From: UBA6168 sp964508135
GTDB lineage: Bacteria > Bacteroidota > Bacteroidia > Chitinophagales > Saprospiraceae
Length of the DNA: 64,000 nucleotides
NCBI GenBank assembly: GCA_964508135.1
Contig: CAZDSU010000013.1
Location: 1 to 64,000 of the forward strand
Direction of reading: 5' to 3'
Shown: positions 41,498 through 49,976 of the stretch, piece by piece
How positions within the stretch are numbered: the stretch's first letter is position 1
How the letters are laid out: each line of letters starts with the position of its first letter
Notes under the pieces: model-generated
Databases searched by the model: none
The model's input: only the letters and a program-made list of their open reading frames with translations
What the model was told of the DNA's origin: nothing
Translations under genes and position numbers: made by a program

Positions 41498-43723
41498 ATG
41501 AAAATCAAAACCCTTTCCATTGCCATTTGCCTACTTTCCAGCTTTTTTTCGCTGGCGCAAAATGCTGCACCGCAGCCCTACCGGGTCGGCCTGGTGCTGA
41601 GCGGCGGCGGTGCAAAGGGCTATGCCCACGTTGGCGTACTGAAGGTCTTGGAAGAAGCCGGCATCCGCATTGACTACATCGGCGGGGCGAGCATGGGGGC
41701 CATCGTCGGTGGGCTCTACGCCAGCGGCTGGTCGGCGGCGGAACTGGACAGCATCTTGAAAAACACTGACATGGCCGCCCTGCTCGAAGACGAGATTCCG
41801 AGGGAGGTAACGCCCATTTTTGAAAAGCTCAATGGCGAAAAATACGCCTTCACACTCACCGTGAAAGATGGCAAAGTTGGCCTCCCATTGGCCTACTCCG
41901 ATGGACAACTCGTTTACAACCTCCTCAGCCGCCTCACGGCAAAGACTGCATTTATCACCGATTTCAGCCAATTGCCCATCCCGTTTTTTTGCACCGGCAC
42001 CGACGTGAGCACGGGCGAGAGCGTTATGCTCGACCACGGAAACCTGGCCTTGTCCATGCGGGCAAGCGGTGCATTCCCTGGCCTCATTGCCCCCGTCGAA
42101 ATCAACTACCGGCTGCTGGCCGATGGCGGCATCGTCAACAACTTTCCGGCCAAGGAGGTGAAGGAGCGAGGCATGGACCTCGTCATTGGGGTGAACGTGG
42201 AGGAGGGGCTGCTTGGGCGCAACGAACTCAATTCGCTCGAAAAATTCCTCACCCAAATCGGGTCGTTCCAAATGAACGCCAATTCGGAGGAGCAGCTGCA
42301 ATACTGCGATGTGCTCATCTGCCCCGACGTGGTGGGCATCGGCCTGACGGATTTCGAGTTGACCGATACGCTGATGAACCGGGGCGAGCGCTCCGCACGG
42401 GAACTTTGGGAGGTGCTGACGGCCATTGCGGAGCGGCAAAAAAAATCACCACAACCGACCCGCCACCTGCCGCAGGCCACGGTGAACCCTTGGAAATTTG
42501 ACACTGTCTTTGTTTCAAAAAATGCAAAAATCAATCGTCAGGCCATTCTGCGCAACTTTCCAGGTGAACTGCCTGGGCTGCTCTCGGAGAAGGATTTCTA
42601 CACTGGCATCACCAACCTCTACGGCGCTGGCACTTACCAGTTCATTGACTATCAATGCTTTAAGACGGAAGATGGCCGTTACGGGCTGAACCTGAACCCC
42701 CATCCGAGGACTGGCTACGACCGCCGATTTCGGGCAGCGCTGCACTACGACAACGAATACCGGAGCAGCGTTTTGCTCAATGCCACTTTCCAAAACCTGT
42801 TGATTGAAAACTCCATTGCATCGCTGGACTTGATACTCGGCGACCGCTTCCGCTATAATTTTTACTACTACGTGGACCGTGGTGCACTGCCCGATTTTGG
42901 CGTGAACAGCCGCCTGAACTTCAACAACGTTCGCTTCCGCTTGCCCAATCCGCTCCCGCTCCCCGATGGCAGCAAGATTGACCGGTTGGTGTTCAGCTTT
43001 CTCGACTTCTCCAACGAGGCATACATCCAACTTTTTGCTGGCAGTGACCACGCATTCGGCATCAGCACAGAAATAAAATATTACAAGTTCAGCACCGACC
43101 AAGTACAGGGCAGTGTAGCTGATGCGCCTTATTTCGATGAAAAAGGGCTGTACCTCACGGCGGCCACTTTTTTCAAAAAAGACACCCGTGACCGACGTTA
43201 TTTTCCACGAAACGGGACCTTGACCTCGCTGTTCGGGCGAGTCACTTTTCCGGCGGCGGTCTTCGCTGGCGACGAACATTCGAGGGGCGAATTTGGCTAC
43301 AACCTCGACCTCAACTTCCTCGCTGTCAAGGAGTTGGGCGAACGAGCAACGGGCGGGGCGTCCGTTTCGGTGGGTGGCCTTTTGGGCGAAGAAGCATCTC
43401 CCTACCGCTACTACGTCGGCGGCAACAACCTGAACCTCATCAACAATTTCAAGCCATTTATTGGGCTGAGTTTGGGGGAATTGGCAGCCACAAGGCTGGC
43501 CTTCGGAAGCCTGTACTGGCAGCGGCGTTTTTTCAAAAACCAATACCTGACCATCAGCGGCAATGCCGCCTACCTGCAAAATGCGTTTGAAAAAGGGAAA
43601 CGAGCCATCTACAGCTTTGGTCTTGGCTACGGCATTGACACGGTGCTGGGGCCAATTGAACTGACCTACGGGCAATCGAACGAGGGGGCGGCGGTTTATT
43701 TTAATTTGGGGTATTGGTTTTAG
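41498..43723 (+). CDS. Patatin-like phospholipase with C-terminal outer-membrane barrel
   Basis: A 741-residue protein with signal peptide (CLLSSFFSLAQ). The patatin domain (about 28-300) has the oxyanion-hole loop SGGGAKG (36-41), nucleophile Ser65 in GASMG and Asp209 in ADGGIVNNFP. A POTRA-like segment (about 330-390) leads to a 16-strand-type BamA/Omp85-like barrel ending in the terminal aromatic signature (AVYFNLGYWF). This is the RssA/PlpD-like architecture of type Vd autotransporters, as commonly found in Bacteroidota. The lipase domain would be surface-displayed or secreted. Confidence 0.93.
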   Translation: MKIKTLSIAICLLSSFFSLAQNAAPQPYRVGLVLSGGGAKGYAHVGVLKVLEEAGIRIDYIGGASMGAIVGGLYASGWSAAELDSILKNTDMAALLEDEIPREVTPIFEKLNGEKYAFTLTVKDGKVGLPLAYSDGQLVYNLLSRLTAKTAFITDFSQLPIPFFCTGTDVSTGESVMLDHGNLALSMRASGAFPGLIAPVEINYRLLADGGIVNNFPAKEVKERGMDLVIGVNVEEGLLGRNELNSLEKFLTQIGSFQMNANSEEQLQYCDVLICPDVVGIGLTDFELTDTLMNRGERSARELWEVLTAIAERQKKSPQPTRHLPQATVNPWKFDTVFVSKNAKINRQAILRNFPGELPGLLSEKDFYTGITNLYGAGTYQFIDYQCFKTEDGRYGLNLNPHPRTGYDRRFRAALHYDNEYRSSVLLNATFQNLLIENSIASLDLILGDRFRYNFYYYVDRGALPDFGVNSRLNFNNVRFRLPNPLPLPDGSKIDRLVFSFLDFSNEAYIQLFAGSDHAFGISTEIKYYKFSTDQVQGSVADAPYFDEKGLYLTAATFFKKDTRDRRYFPRNGTLTSLFGRVTFPAAVFAGDEHSRGEFGYNLDLNFLAVKELGERATGGASVSVGGLLGEEASPYRYYVGGNNLNLINNFKPFIGLSLGELAATRLAFGSLYWQRRFFKNQYLTISGNAAYLQNAFEKGKRAIYSFGLGYGIDTVLGPIELTYGQSNEGAAVYFNLGYWF

Positions 43724-43724
43724 A

Positions 43725-43834
43725 GATGGAACACGGATTGCACGGATTGGACACGGATATAATCTGATGTGCCCCTTCAAGGATTTATGAATTTGTTTTA
43801 ATCCGTGTCCAATCCGTGCAATCCGTGTTCCATC
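43725..43834. repeat. Perfect 34-bp inverted repeat (ACGGATTG words)
   Basis: The arms 43725-43758 and 43801-43834 are perfectly complementary over 34 bp. They are built of ACACGGATTG and CACGGATTGG words and separated by 42 bp. It begins one base after the patatin stop and ends 17 bp before the stop of the convergent DinB-like gene. Confidence 0.95.
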
Positions 43835-43851
43835 CTCTTCGCCTCCAATTC

Positions 43852-44379
43852 TCAAGTTTTATTGCCAAACATCGTTGCATTAAACTGCTGCGTGCCGCCC
43901 CGCGGGATGGACAGCGAATCCCAGTCCGCATCTTTCACCATTTTGCCGATGAAAACGATTTGCCCAACATGGTACGGATAGTGCGCCAACTGCCGATTGA
44001 TGGCCTCGGTGATGCTGTGGCCTTGGTTTCGGATGTAGAGGATGGTGTCGAAATTGCTTTCGTTCACGGAATCCAAAGCCCGAAAAAGGCAGTCCCAGCC
44101 CTCGTTCCATTTGGCCATGAGTTCCTCCCGACTTTGCAGGTCGTTGTCGAACTCGGCCTCTCGGTGCCGCCATTCCTTCTCGCCGTCGGTGGTGAGGAAG
44201 TCGGTCCAGCGGGAAAGCATGTTGCCCCAGAGGTGCTTGACAATGGTGGCGATGCTGTTGCTCTCGGCGTGGTACTGCCAGAAAAGCTGCTCGTCGGTGA
44301 GCTGGGCGAAGGTCTTTTCGCCGAGCAGTTTGTAGTATTCAAACTGCTTTCGGGCGCTTTGCAGGTAGTCGTTTATCAT
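43852..44379 (-). CDS. DinB-superfamily protein (DUF1572-like)
   Basis: A 175-residue protein starting at ATG 44379. It is a four-helix bundle with the DinB/DUF1572 metal-binding pattern: LTDEQLFWQYHAESNSIATIVKHLWGNML, WTDFLTTDGEKEWRHREAEF and AHYPYHVGQIVFIGKMV. His residues in IVKHLWGN and HYPYHVGQI are the likely metal ligands. Relatives include bacillithiol S-transferases and uncharacterised thiol-dependent enzymes. No thiol pathway genes lie nearby. It converges on the patatin gene, separated by the perfect inverted repeat. Confidence 0.88.
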   Translation of the reverse strand: MINDYLQSARKQFEYYKLLGEKTFAQLTDEQLFWQYHAESNSIATIVKHLWGNMLSRWTDFLTTDGEKEWRHREAEFDNDLQSREELMAKWNEGWDCLFRALDSVNESNFDTILYIRNQGHSITEAINRQLAHYPYHVGQIVFIGKMVKDADWDSLSIPRGGTQQFNATMFGNKT

Positions 44380-44451
44380 GCAGGTAAAATTAGGTTGATT
44401 CGGAACAAATTGAATTACTGACAGCAAGATTTCACAAGCCCATCAAATAAT

Positions 44452-44482
44452 TCGACCCCGCCAAAACCAATGGCAGGGTCGA
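44452..44482. repeat. Hairpin TCGACCCCGCC / GGCAGGGTCGA
   Basis: 11-bp arms with one mismatch and a 9-nt loop, upstream of the DinB-like gene. It lacks a U-run. Confidence 0.6.
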
Positions 44483-44490
44483 AGTTTGCT

Positions 44491-44531
44491 AAAAGGAGCG
44501 CCAATCAAAGAAATTGGCGCCAATCCTTTTT
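44491..44531 (-). terminator. Terminator of the carbonic anhydrase gene
   Basis: Stem GCGCCAAT...ATTGGCGC extended by AAAAGGA / TCCTTTT, 15 bp beyond the stop codon at 44546, with a run of T on the minus strand. Confidence 0.8.
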
Positions 44532-44545
44532 GCTGATCAATATGG

Positions 44546-45442
44546 TTATTGCGCTTTTACCAGCCTCGCACCCAATGGCAATACGGGACGGTAATTTTCG
44601 TGCAAGATGGCTTCCATCTCCTCAAGTTGCTCGTGCGAAGCCTCAATCGTTGATGACCAAACCATCCAATTGACGATTTCAGAACATGGGGGCGTGGTCA
44701 GTGAGCCATCGTACCACCAAAAATGCGCAGTGCTTGAATTGTTGTAACCTGCGGGCATCAGCACGTTCGGATTGTAGGTACTGGTATTAGTATAGTTGCC
44801 CTCGTGGTGTGGCCACTCATCGCCGATGTGCTCGAAGAAGGGGTTCTCATCTCCCTCTTCCACCATCACGCCCACGACTGCAAGCTGTCCAGTGGTAGAG
44901 TTGCGGTGTACGAAGTGGATTTCAACGGGGTAATGCTCCCCGTTCACCGTATGCTCGGAGGCCGCATGAAAGTGAAATTGAAGCAAGTAATACTTCTGTC
45001 CGTTCAGCCAGATGAAGCTGCCTGCGTTAGGGTCGGCAGGTTGGTCAATATTGTACTGAATGGTATGCCCGTTGTTCACGATGTTGGTGCTGGTGTTTTT
45101 CCAGAAAAATCGGAGCAATTTTGAAAGGGTGCGATTCAACGGTGGAACGATGTTGACGGGTGATTGGCGGTTGCCATCACAATCCCAAGTCTCGCAGATA
45201 TCGTCCCAATGGTCGGGTCCATCTATGCCTTCGTATTCCCAATGGATATCCGTGCCTTCGCAGTCGGTGCGCAGGGTAACCTCTCCGGTGAAGTCGTCAA
45301 TGACATAAGTTTCAGGTATATCCGTAACGAGCGCTTCGGATTCTATTGCCTCCTCTTTGCCGTTGCAGGCAAACAAAAAAGCAATCAGTGTGGCAAACAG
45401 CAGGTTTGCCGAGAGTCTTAAAAAAGGGTTTTTCCTGTTCAT
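44546..45442 (-). CDS. Alpha-class carbonic anhydrase, lipoprotein
   Basis: A 298-residue protein with a lipoprotein signal (FATLIAFLFAC). Alpha-CA motifs are WEYEGIDGPDHWDDIC, NRQSPVNI, the zinc ligands FHFHAASEH and the third His in VEIHFVH, then SLTTPPCSEIVNWMV and the C-terminal NYRPVLPLGARLV. It hydrates carbon dioxide at the periplasm or surface. An 80-residue N-terminal extension after the lipobox is Glu/Asp-rich. The terminator at 44491-44531 follows it. Confidence 0.95.
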   Translation of the reverse strand: MNRKNPFLRLSANLLFATLIAFLFACNGKEEAIESEALVTDIPETYVIDDFTGEVTLRTDCEGTDIHWEYEGIDGPDHWDDICETWDCDGNRQSPVNIVPPLNRTLSKLLRFFWKNTSTNIVNNGHTIQYNIDQPADPNAGSFIWLNGQKYYLLQFHFHAASEHTVNGEHYPVEIHFVHRNSTTGQLAVVGVMVEEGDENPFFEHIGDEWPHHEGNYTNTSTYNPNVLMPAGYNNSSTAHFWWYDGSLTTPPCSEIVNWMVWSSTIEASHEQLEEMEAILHENYRPVLPLGARLVKAQ

Positions 45443-45606
45443 GTGAGAAAGGATTTAGTAGGTAAAAAATGAATGGATAAAACAGTTTTAGGAATTTTCT
45501 TCCAGTTAATAGGGGCAAAAGGGCGAACAGTTTAGACAGCATTTGTGGGAAGCTGCCCATCCTTCATTTAAGGATACGGTTGCCAAATAAAATGGGTGCA
45601 TCTTGA

Positions 45607-45699
45607 TTACTTCAGGGTGCCTTTTTTTTCTAGTTTGTCGGGAAGGTGCAATACCGCTAAAGCGATGACGGAGAGAACGAGGAGGATGAGGTCATTCAT
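45607..45699 (-). CDS. Tiny single-helix membrane peptide, 30 residues
   Basis: The frame MNDLILLVLSVIALAVLHLP then a Lys-rich tail has one membrane helix and a cytoplasmic basic end, like KdpF-type or stress-related small membrane proteins. It is below normal annotation length. Evidence is limited to its plausible topology and its position upstream of carbonic anhydrase. Confidence 0.35.
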   Translation of the reverse strand: MNDLILLVLSVIALAVLHLPDKLEKKGTLK

Positions 45700-45885
45700 G
45701 GTATTTTCATTTTAGTTTAAGGTTATACGAGGTGACAAATATGGGGTAAATAATTGGGATTATAAAAAAAAAATTTGGGAGCAAAATGAACATTTTTGCT
45801 AAAAAATAGGCGGCAACTTGTCTCAAGGAAGTCCCTTGGGAAAATGGCTTCCAACGTGCAACCTATTTCAGGACGAGACATTGGT

Positions 45886-45996
45886 TTATTTGCGCCGTTT
45901 GCCTTGTCTCCTCAATACCAGAATGCCAATCAGCAAAGCCCCAATCAGCCCAAGCAGCAGCATCGTCTCATTATCTAAATAGGTGGTTTCTTCCAT
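45886..45996 (-). CDS. Tiny single-helix membrane peptide, 36 residues
   Basis: The frame starts MEETTYLDNE, then has the helix TMLLLGLIGALLIGILVL and the basic end RRQGKRRK. The acidic N-terminus, Gly/Leu-rich helix and terminal Arg/Lys cluster give a clear orientation. It lies 186 bp before the 30-residue ORF on the same strand. I recognise no family. Confidence 0.4.
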   Translation of the reverse strand: MEETTYLDNETMLLLGLIGALLIGILVLRRQGKRRK

Positions 45997-46057
45997 TGGA
46001 ATTGCTATTGCAGCTCAAAAAAAAATGACAGAAAGAAGCAGAAATTATCGGGTAAAA

Positions 46058-46087
46058 GACCTTCCAAGTTTTGAAACTTGGAAGGTC
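46058..46087. repeat. Palindrome GACCTTCCAAG...CTTGGAAGGTC
   Basis: A 30-bp near-perfect palindrome with core CCAAGTTTTGAAACTTGG, from the same family as 19940-19972. It lies downstream of the second GH20 gene. Confidence 0.8.
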
Positions 46088-46124
46088 CCCTTTCCCAATT
46101 CTCCCTGCCTACCGGACAGGCAGG

Positions 46125-46150
46125 CATTTTCAATTTTCAATTTCTAATTC
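46125..46150. repeat. GAAAATTGA word tract at the end of the GH20 gene
   Basis: On the minus strand AATTAGAAATTGAAAATTGA runs through the stop codon of the GH20 gene, whose TAG lies inside the first word. Confidence 0.6.
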
Positions 46151-48045
46151 CCCACCCTATCTTCCAACTGCCCCCGCTTCAACGTGATCAAGTGCCCAAT
46201 CGGCTGACCGTTGCGGTACTGCTGCACCCGCAGCGTGATGGGGCCTTCTGGCAGCGTGACCGGATTGCCGCTGGACTTGGTCGAGTGGTTGTCCGGCATG
46301 GTATCGTCAATGGTGTAGTAGGTGTCGAGGCCAGATATTTCAGATGCCAGCGTCAGCACCAGCTTGCCGTTCACCATTTTAGTGCGCACGATGGGGTCGT
46401 ACACGGCCTTCGAGTAGTTCTTTCCGGCCACGTCAGAGCGCTGAAAATGTGCCTCCATCCGCTTCGCAAAATTGTCCCAGTTCTTGTCCTTTTTCTGTGA
46501 CCAAAACACCTCCGACAATGCCCAAGCCCGTGGGTAGGTCATGTACTCCGCATAGCGCAGGGTCGGTATCTGCTCCGTCCAGAGGTTGGCCTGGCCGCCA
46601 AGTATAAGTTTGGCGTCCACGCCCTCCGGCACCGGCTCGAAGCTGTAGCTTTTTTGGCAGCGCAGGAAGGCATAAATCGGCGGGTCAATGGTCGGGTCGC
46701 CTTGGCAGTAGTCAATATAGACGTAGTCCGTCGGCGTCATCACCACCTCATGGCCGAGGTGCGCCGCCTCGATGCCGCCCTTCATGCCCCGCCAGCTCAT
46801 CACTGTGGCACCGGGCGAGATGCCGCCCTCCAAAATCTCGTCCCAGCCTAACAGTTTTTTGCCCTTCGCTTGCAGCATCTTCTCCACCCGACCCATGAAA
46901 TAGCCCTGCAAATCCTCGACGTGGCGAATGCCTAATTTTTTCATAAGCGCCTGACAACCAGCGTCTTCCTTCCAGTAGCCCTTGTAGCACTCGTCGCCGC
47001 CGACGTGGATGTACGGGTTGGGGAACAACTGTGCCACCTCCGTGAGCACCTTGTCCACAAATTCATAAACCTTCTCGTCCGAGGGGTTCAGCGTGTTCTC
47101 CATGTTCACCCGGAAAGTGCCGTTGCCGAACCAGTCGGCGAAGCCAGTGCCAGGGTTCACGTACACTTTTTCGTCGGTGCAGCTCAACTCGGGATAAGCG
47201 GCCAGCGCTGCCATGCTGTGGCCCGGCATCTCGATTTCCGGCACGATGGTCACGTTGCGCTCGGCAGCGTATTTCACGATTTCACGGATGTCTTCGTGGG
47301 TGTAAAAACCGCCGTAGGTGGCCTTCTCGCCCGGCTGCACAGCCGCCCGGTCGCCGAAATGACCGGCCCGCTCCACCCGCCAGGCGCCTACCTCCGTCAG
47401 CTTGGGCAAGCTCTTGATTTCGATGCGCCAGCCGTTGTCGTCTGTGAGGTGCCAGTGGAAGGTGTTGTACTTGTAGCGCACCATCTCGTCAATGTACTTT
47501 TTGACATCTTCTTTGGAGAAAAAATGGCGGCTCACGTCGAGCATCAGACCCCGCCAGCCGAAGCGGGGATAGTCGGTGATGAGCACGGCGGGCACTGCCC
47601 ACCCCCCACCCCCTAAAGGGGGAGTAGTAGCTTTCGGGCTTTCGATTTCCTTCGGGAAAAGCTGGAGCAGCGTCTGCATCCCGTAGAAAAGCCCAGCGGG
47701 TTGGTTCGCAGCAATGGTCACGCTTTTTGTGCCGACCTCCAGCGTGTAGCCCTCCTTGCCGATTCGGTCGTTGGACTTGGCGTTCAGGCTGAGGTAGATG
47801 GCGGCGGCCTTGCCCTCCTTCGCCGACAGCGCAAAGCCCGTTGGTGTGCTCAGGTGCCGGGCCAGCATATCGGCCACGGGCTTGGCCTCTGCCCGGTTGT
47901 AACCGATGGTGCTGGCTTTGGAGAGGGTGAAATTGCCCGCAAGCTGTTGAATTTCAACGGGTTGTGGGATGATGTTCAGGGATGCATTTTGCGCCAGCAC
48001 AGTGGTCGTGGCCAGCAAAAGCAGCAGGTGAGTCAGTTTTTTCAT
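46144..48045 (-). CDS. GH20 beta-N-acetylhexosaminidase, secreted
   Basis: A 633-residue protein starting at ATG 48045 (MKKLTHLLLLLATTTVLAQ, signal peptide). The longer frame reads through the 48120-48271 palindrome. It has a GH20b domain, then the barrel motifs HWHLTDDNGWRIEIKSLPKL, PEIEMPGHSMAALAAYPELS and IHVGGDECYKGYW, with the catalytic Asp351-Glu352. A C-terminal chitobiase/beta-hexosaminidase C-like beta-sandwich (about 545-633) has TYYTIDDTMPDNHSTKSSG. An in-frame insert TTPPLGGGGWAVP comes from a C/G-run element (47597-47624). It cleaves terminal hexosamines. Confidence 0.95.
   Translation of the reverse strand: MKKLTHLLLLLATTTVLAQNASLNIIPQPVEIQQLAGNFTLSKASTIGYNRAEAKPVADMLARHLSTPTGFALSAKEGKAAAIYLSLNAKSNDRIGKEGYTLEVGTKSVTIAANQPAGLFYGMQTLLQLFPKEIESPKATTPPLGGGGWAVPAVLITDYPRFGWRGLMLDVSRHFFSKEDVKKYIDEMVRYKYNTFHWHLTDDNGWRIEIKSLPKLTEVGAWRVERAGHFGDRAAVQPGEKATYGGFYTHEDIREIVKYAAERNVTIVPEIEMPGHSMAALAAYPELSCTDEKVYVNPGTGFADWFGNGTFRVNMENTLNPSDEKVYEFVDKVLTEVAQLFPNPYIHVGGDECYKGYWKEDAGCQALMKKLGIRHVEDLQGYFMGRVEKMLQAKGKKLLGWDEILEGGISPGATVMSWRGMKGGIEAAHLGHEVVMTPTDYVYIDYCQGDPTIDPPIYAFLRCQKSYSFEPVPEGVDAKLILGGQANLWTEQIPTLRYAEYMTYPRAWALSEVFWSQKKDKNWDNFAKRMEAHFQRSDVAGKNYSKAVYDPIVRTKMVNGKLVLTLASEISGLDTYYTIDDTMPDNHSTKSSGNPVTLPEGPITLRVQQYRNGQPIGHLITLKRGQLEDRVGN
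47597..47624. repeat. In-frame C/G-run insert in the second GH20
   Basis: CCCACCCCCCACCCCCTAAA then a G-run, read on the minus strand as TTPPLGGGGWAV. It separates KEIESPKA from VPAVLITDYPRF, where GH20 proteins normally have only a short loop. Confidence 0.65.
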
Positions 48046-48490
48046 GTACTGTTCAATTAGTTTGGTGAATGGAACGTCGGCAGGGTTTTCGACGCCGATC
48101 GTTAAAGAGTCATGTATTTCGTCCCATCGGGACGGCATCTTTGTAGGAATTGCCCACCCATTGCCAACCGTTCCATCGGAACGGCATCTGCTTGGACAAG
48201 ATACCGTTCCGATGGAACGGAGACACGGGATTATTTTACAACTGCTACAAAGATGCCGTCCCGCTGGGACGATTATTCTCAATTAACGCTCGACCCAATG
48301 AACCTTGCCGACATTTTCGCAACAATAATAACAGTTTGGTGGGATTTTGATAAGGTGATTTTTGCCGTGGAAAGCTAAACGCTCTCAGCGAATTGCCCTG
48401 GCACTGCCGATGGATACAACAGAGGATATGAACTTCTCCCTTTTTAGACCGTTGGCACTTACAGACAATCATCTTTAAAAATAAGACAAC
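48046..48490. other. Intergenic region between divergent genes
   Basis: It contains the 152-bp nested palindrome at 48120-48271. The right part (48272-48490) should contain the yceI-like promoter, but no clear box was found. Confidence 0.5.
48120..48271. repeat. MITE-like element CGTCCCATCGGGACG
   Basis: The outer arms 48120-48145 and 48246-48271 are complementary over 26 bp with one mismatch. The inner arms 48168-48184 and 48204-48220 are perfectly complementary and each is itself nearly palindromic (CCGTTC...GAACGG). It has no protein that makes sense, although open frames cross it in both directions. Confidence 0.8.
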
Positions 48491-49192
48491 ATGAAAAAGA
48501 CCATTTTCTTCAGTTTGAGTGCATTCGCCATGATGTTTACAATGGCCTGCACCCAGGCACCCGACAGCGACAAAGCGGAAACCTCCGAAGCACAAGCAGT
48601 GACGGAAACTGCACCCGGCGAAACCTGGGCAATGGACCCTACCGTCAGCAAGGTAGAATGGATTGGCACGAAGGTAAGCGGCTATCATTTGGGCGCTCTC
48701 CCGATAAAAAGCGGTGGATTGCAGGTGCAAAGTGGCACCATCACTGGCGGCAAATTTGTGATGGACCTCAGCGGCCTCACGGTCACTGGGCCAAAAGGTT
48801 CCGACAAAGCGGGCAACGACAAGCTCACGGGACACCTCAAATCGCCCGACTTTTTTGATGTGGCCAATTATCCCGAAGCGACCTTCGAGGTTACGGCGGT
48901 GACGCCCTTTACCGGCGAACAGGTAGCCGAACAGGAAGACCCCCGTCAAGCGGACATCAACAAATACATGGTTGACACGCCCACGCATACCATCAGCGGC
49001 AACCTGACGATAAAAAACATCACCAAAAACATCCAGTTCCCAGCCCGCATCATGGTGATGGACGACACGGTGAACGCCATGGCCAAATTCAACATTGACC
49101 GCTCGCAGTGGGATTTAAAGTACACCGGCAAACCCGATGACCTGATTCGCAAAGAAATTCACCTGGGGATTTTGCTCAAGGCAACAAAATAG
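48491..49192 (+). CDS. YceI-family lipoprotein
   Basis: A 233-residue protein with lipobox MFTMAC. A Thr/Glu-rich spacer precedes the YceI lipocalin-like domain (about 47-233): WAMDPTVSKVEWIGTKVSG, GGKFVMDLSGLTVTG, HLKSPDFFDVANYPEATFEVTAV, HTISGNLTIKNITKNIQFPARI and AMAKFNIDRSQWDLKYTG. YceI proteins bind isoprenoid lipids in the periplasm. The length of the linker and the lipoprotein anchor are typical of Bacteroidota members. Confidence 0.93.
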   Translation: MKKTIFFSLSAFAMMFTMACTQAPDSDKAETSEAQAVTETAPGETWAMDPTVSKVEWIGTKVSGYHLGALPIKSGGLQVQSGTITGGKFVMDLSGLTVTGPKGSDKAGNDKLTGHLKSPDFFDVANYPEATFEVTAVTPFTGEQVAEQEDPRQADINKYMVDTPTHTISGNLTIKNITKNIQFPARIMVMDDTVNAMAKFNIDRSQWDLKYTGKPDDLIRKEIHLGILLKATK

Positions 49193-49278
49193 GTGGGATA
49201 AAAGCTGAACCTGTTTAAGCTTTTGGCTCAAGAAGGGCTTCCTTATAAAAATTGTGAATCCGGTTTTTGGCCAAATAA

Positions 49279-49380
49279 GTCGCTTTGGTCATGGCCGAAG
49301 GCCACCTCTGCATCACGACGGGTGCCTCGCAGCGCATCAAACTTGACTCAGAGGTGGCCTTCGGCCATGACCAAACCGAC
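49279..49380. repeat. Inverted repeat with 32-bp arms
   Basis: Arms 49279-49310 and 49349-49380. The inner 27 bp are perfect and contain the palindrome TGGCCGAAGGCCA; one mismatch lies near the outer end. The loop is 38 bp. It lies between the convergent YceI and Gmad2 genes and may act as a bidirectional terminator or a MITE. Confidence 0.9.
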
Positions 49381-49443
49381 AAGGTGGGCCAGTTCTGCGA
49401 ATATCATCGCCACACTGCGGCTTCCTTAATCTCCGAACTCAAG

Positions 49444-49908
49444 TTAATAAAGTAAAACTGGTAATTCATATTGACGGCTTCCATCTTTTGGGCTGGATTC
49501 AAACAGTATCAACATCAAGGTTGAATTCGCACGTTCTTTTTGCACGTCTATCGTAAACTTAAACTTGCCCCATTCCGGCGCACCAGCGTCCGTCATCTCG
49601 GAGCCTTTTTTTAGCTCTTGGTGGCCATCCTCTACGACCCAACCAAATCTCGCTTCAAAAATTTGTCCCTTGCCCTGTATTAGAAACGTATGCTCCCCAA
49701 TAGTTTCCACCGTCACATCTTTGAACCGCTCATTGGAATACATCTTCGCTTCCGGTAAGGGAACAGTGGGTTCCTCGGTTTTAATTTCTTGAGTTGGTAC
49801 TGGTTGAACGGTTACCGTATCACCATTGGCAATTGCCTCGTTTTGCCGCTCGTTGCTAGTGGTACATGCTACCCACGTAATGGCCATTAAAAAATAGAAG
49901 TATTTCAT
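49444..49908 (-). CDS. Gmad2-domain lipoprotein (paralogue 2)
   Basis: A 154-residue protein starting at ATG 49908 (MKYFYFLMAITWVAC, lipobox). A longer frame would place a charged stretch before the signal. The Gmad2-like Ig domain (about 65-154) is almost identical to that of 16253-16717: HTFLIQGKGQIFEARFGWVVEDG, EMTDAGAPEWGKFKFTIDV, ILFESSPKDGSRQYELPVLLY. The leader and spacer regions differ. The gene is isolated and about 33 kb from its paralogue, so it is probably a dispersed duplicate. Possible roles are envelope stability or protein binding. Confidence 0.87.
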   Translation of the reverse strand: MKYFYFLMAITWVACTTSNERQNEAIANGDTVTVQPVPTQEIKTEEPTVPLPEAKMYSNERFKDVTVETIGEHTFLIQGKGQIFEARFGWVVEDGHQELKKGSEMTDAGAPEWGKFKFTIDVQKERANSTLMLILFESSPKDGSRQYELPVLLY

Positions 49909-49976
49909 GATTGAGATATTTGATGATTTCTTTTTTAGCACCACAAAACTAACCTAAACCCACCGCATATATTTCA

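Larger units (their letters stand above)
45443..46143. other. Long intergenic region with two tiny membrane ORFs
   Basis: About 700 bp without a gene of ordinary size. It holds the ORFs at 45607-45699 and 45886-45996, a palindrome at 46058-46087, a second hairpin CCTGCCTACCGGACAGGCAGG region (46104-46124) and a word tract at 46125-46150. The remaining AT-rich bases show nothing else. Confidence 0.55.

Noticed and set aside
48046..48282. N-terminal extension of the second GH20 gene (MPSRWDEI-type frame)
   Set aside because: The extension is translated from the 48120-48271 palindrome; the true signal peptide begins at ATG 48045.
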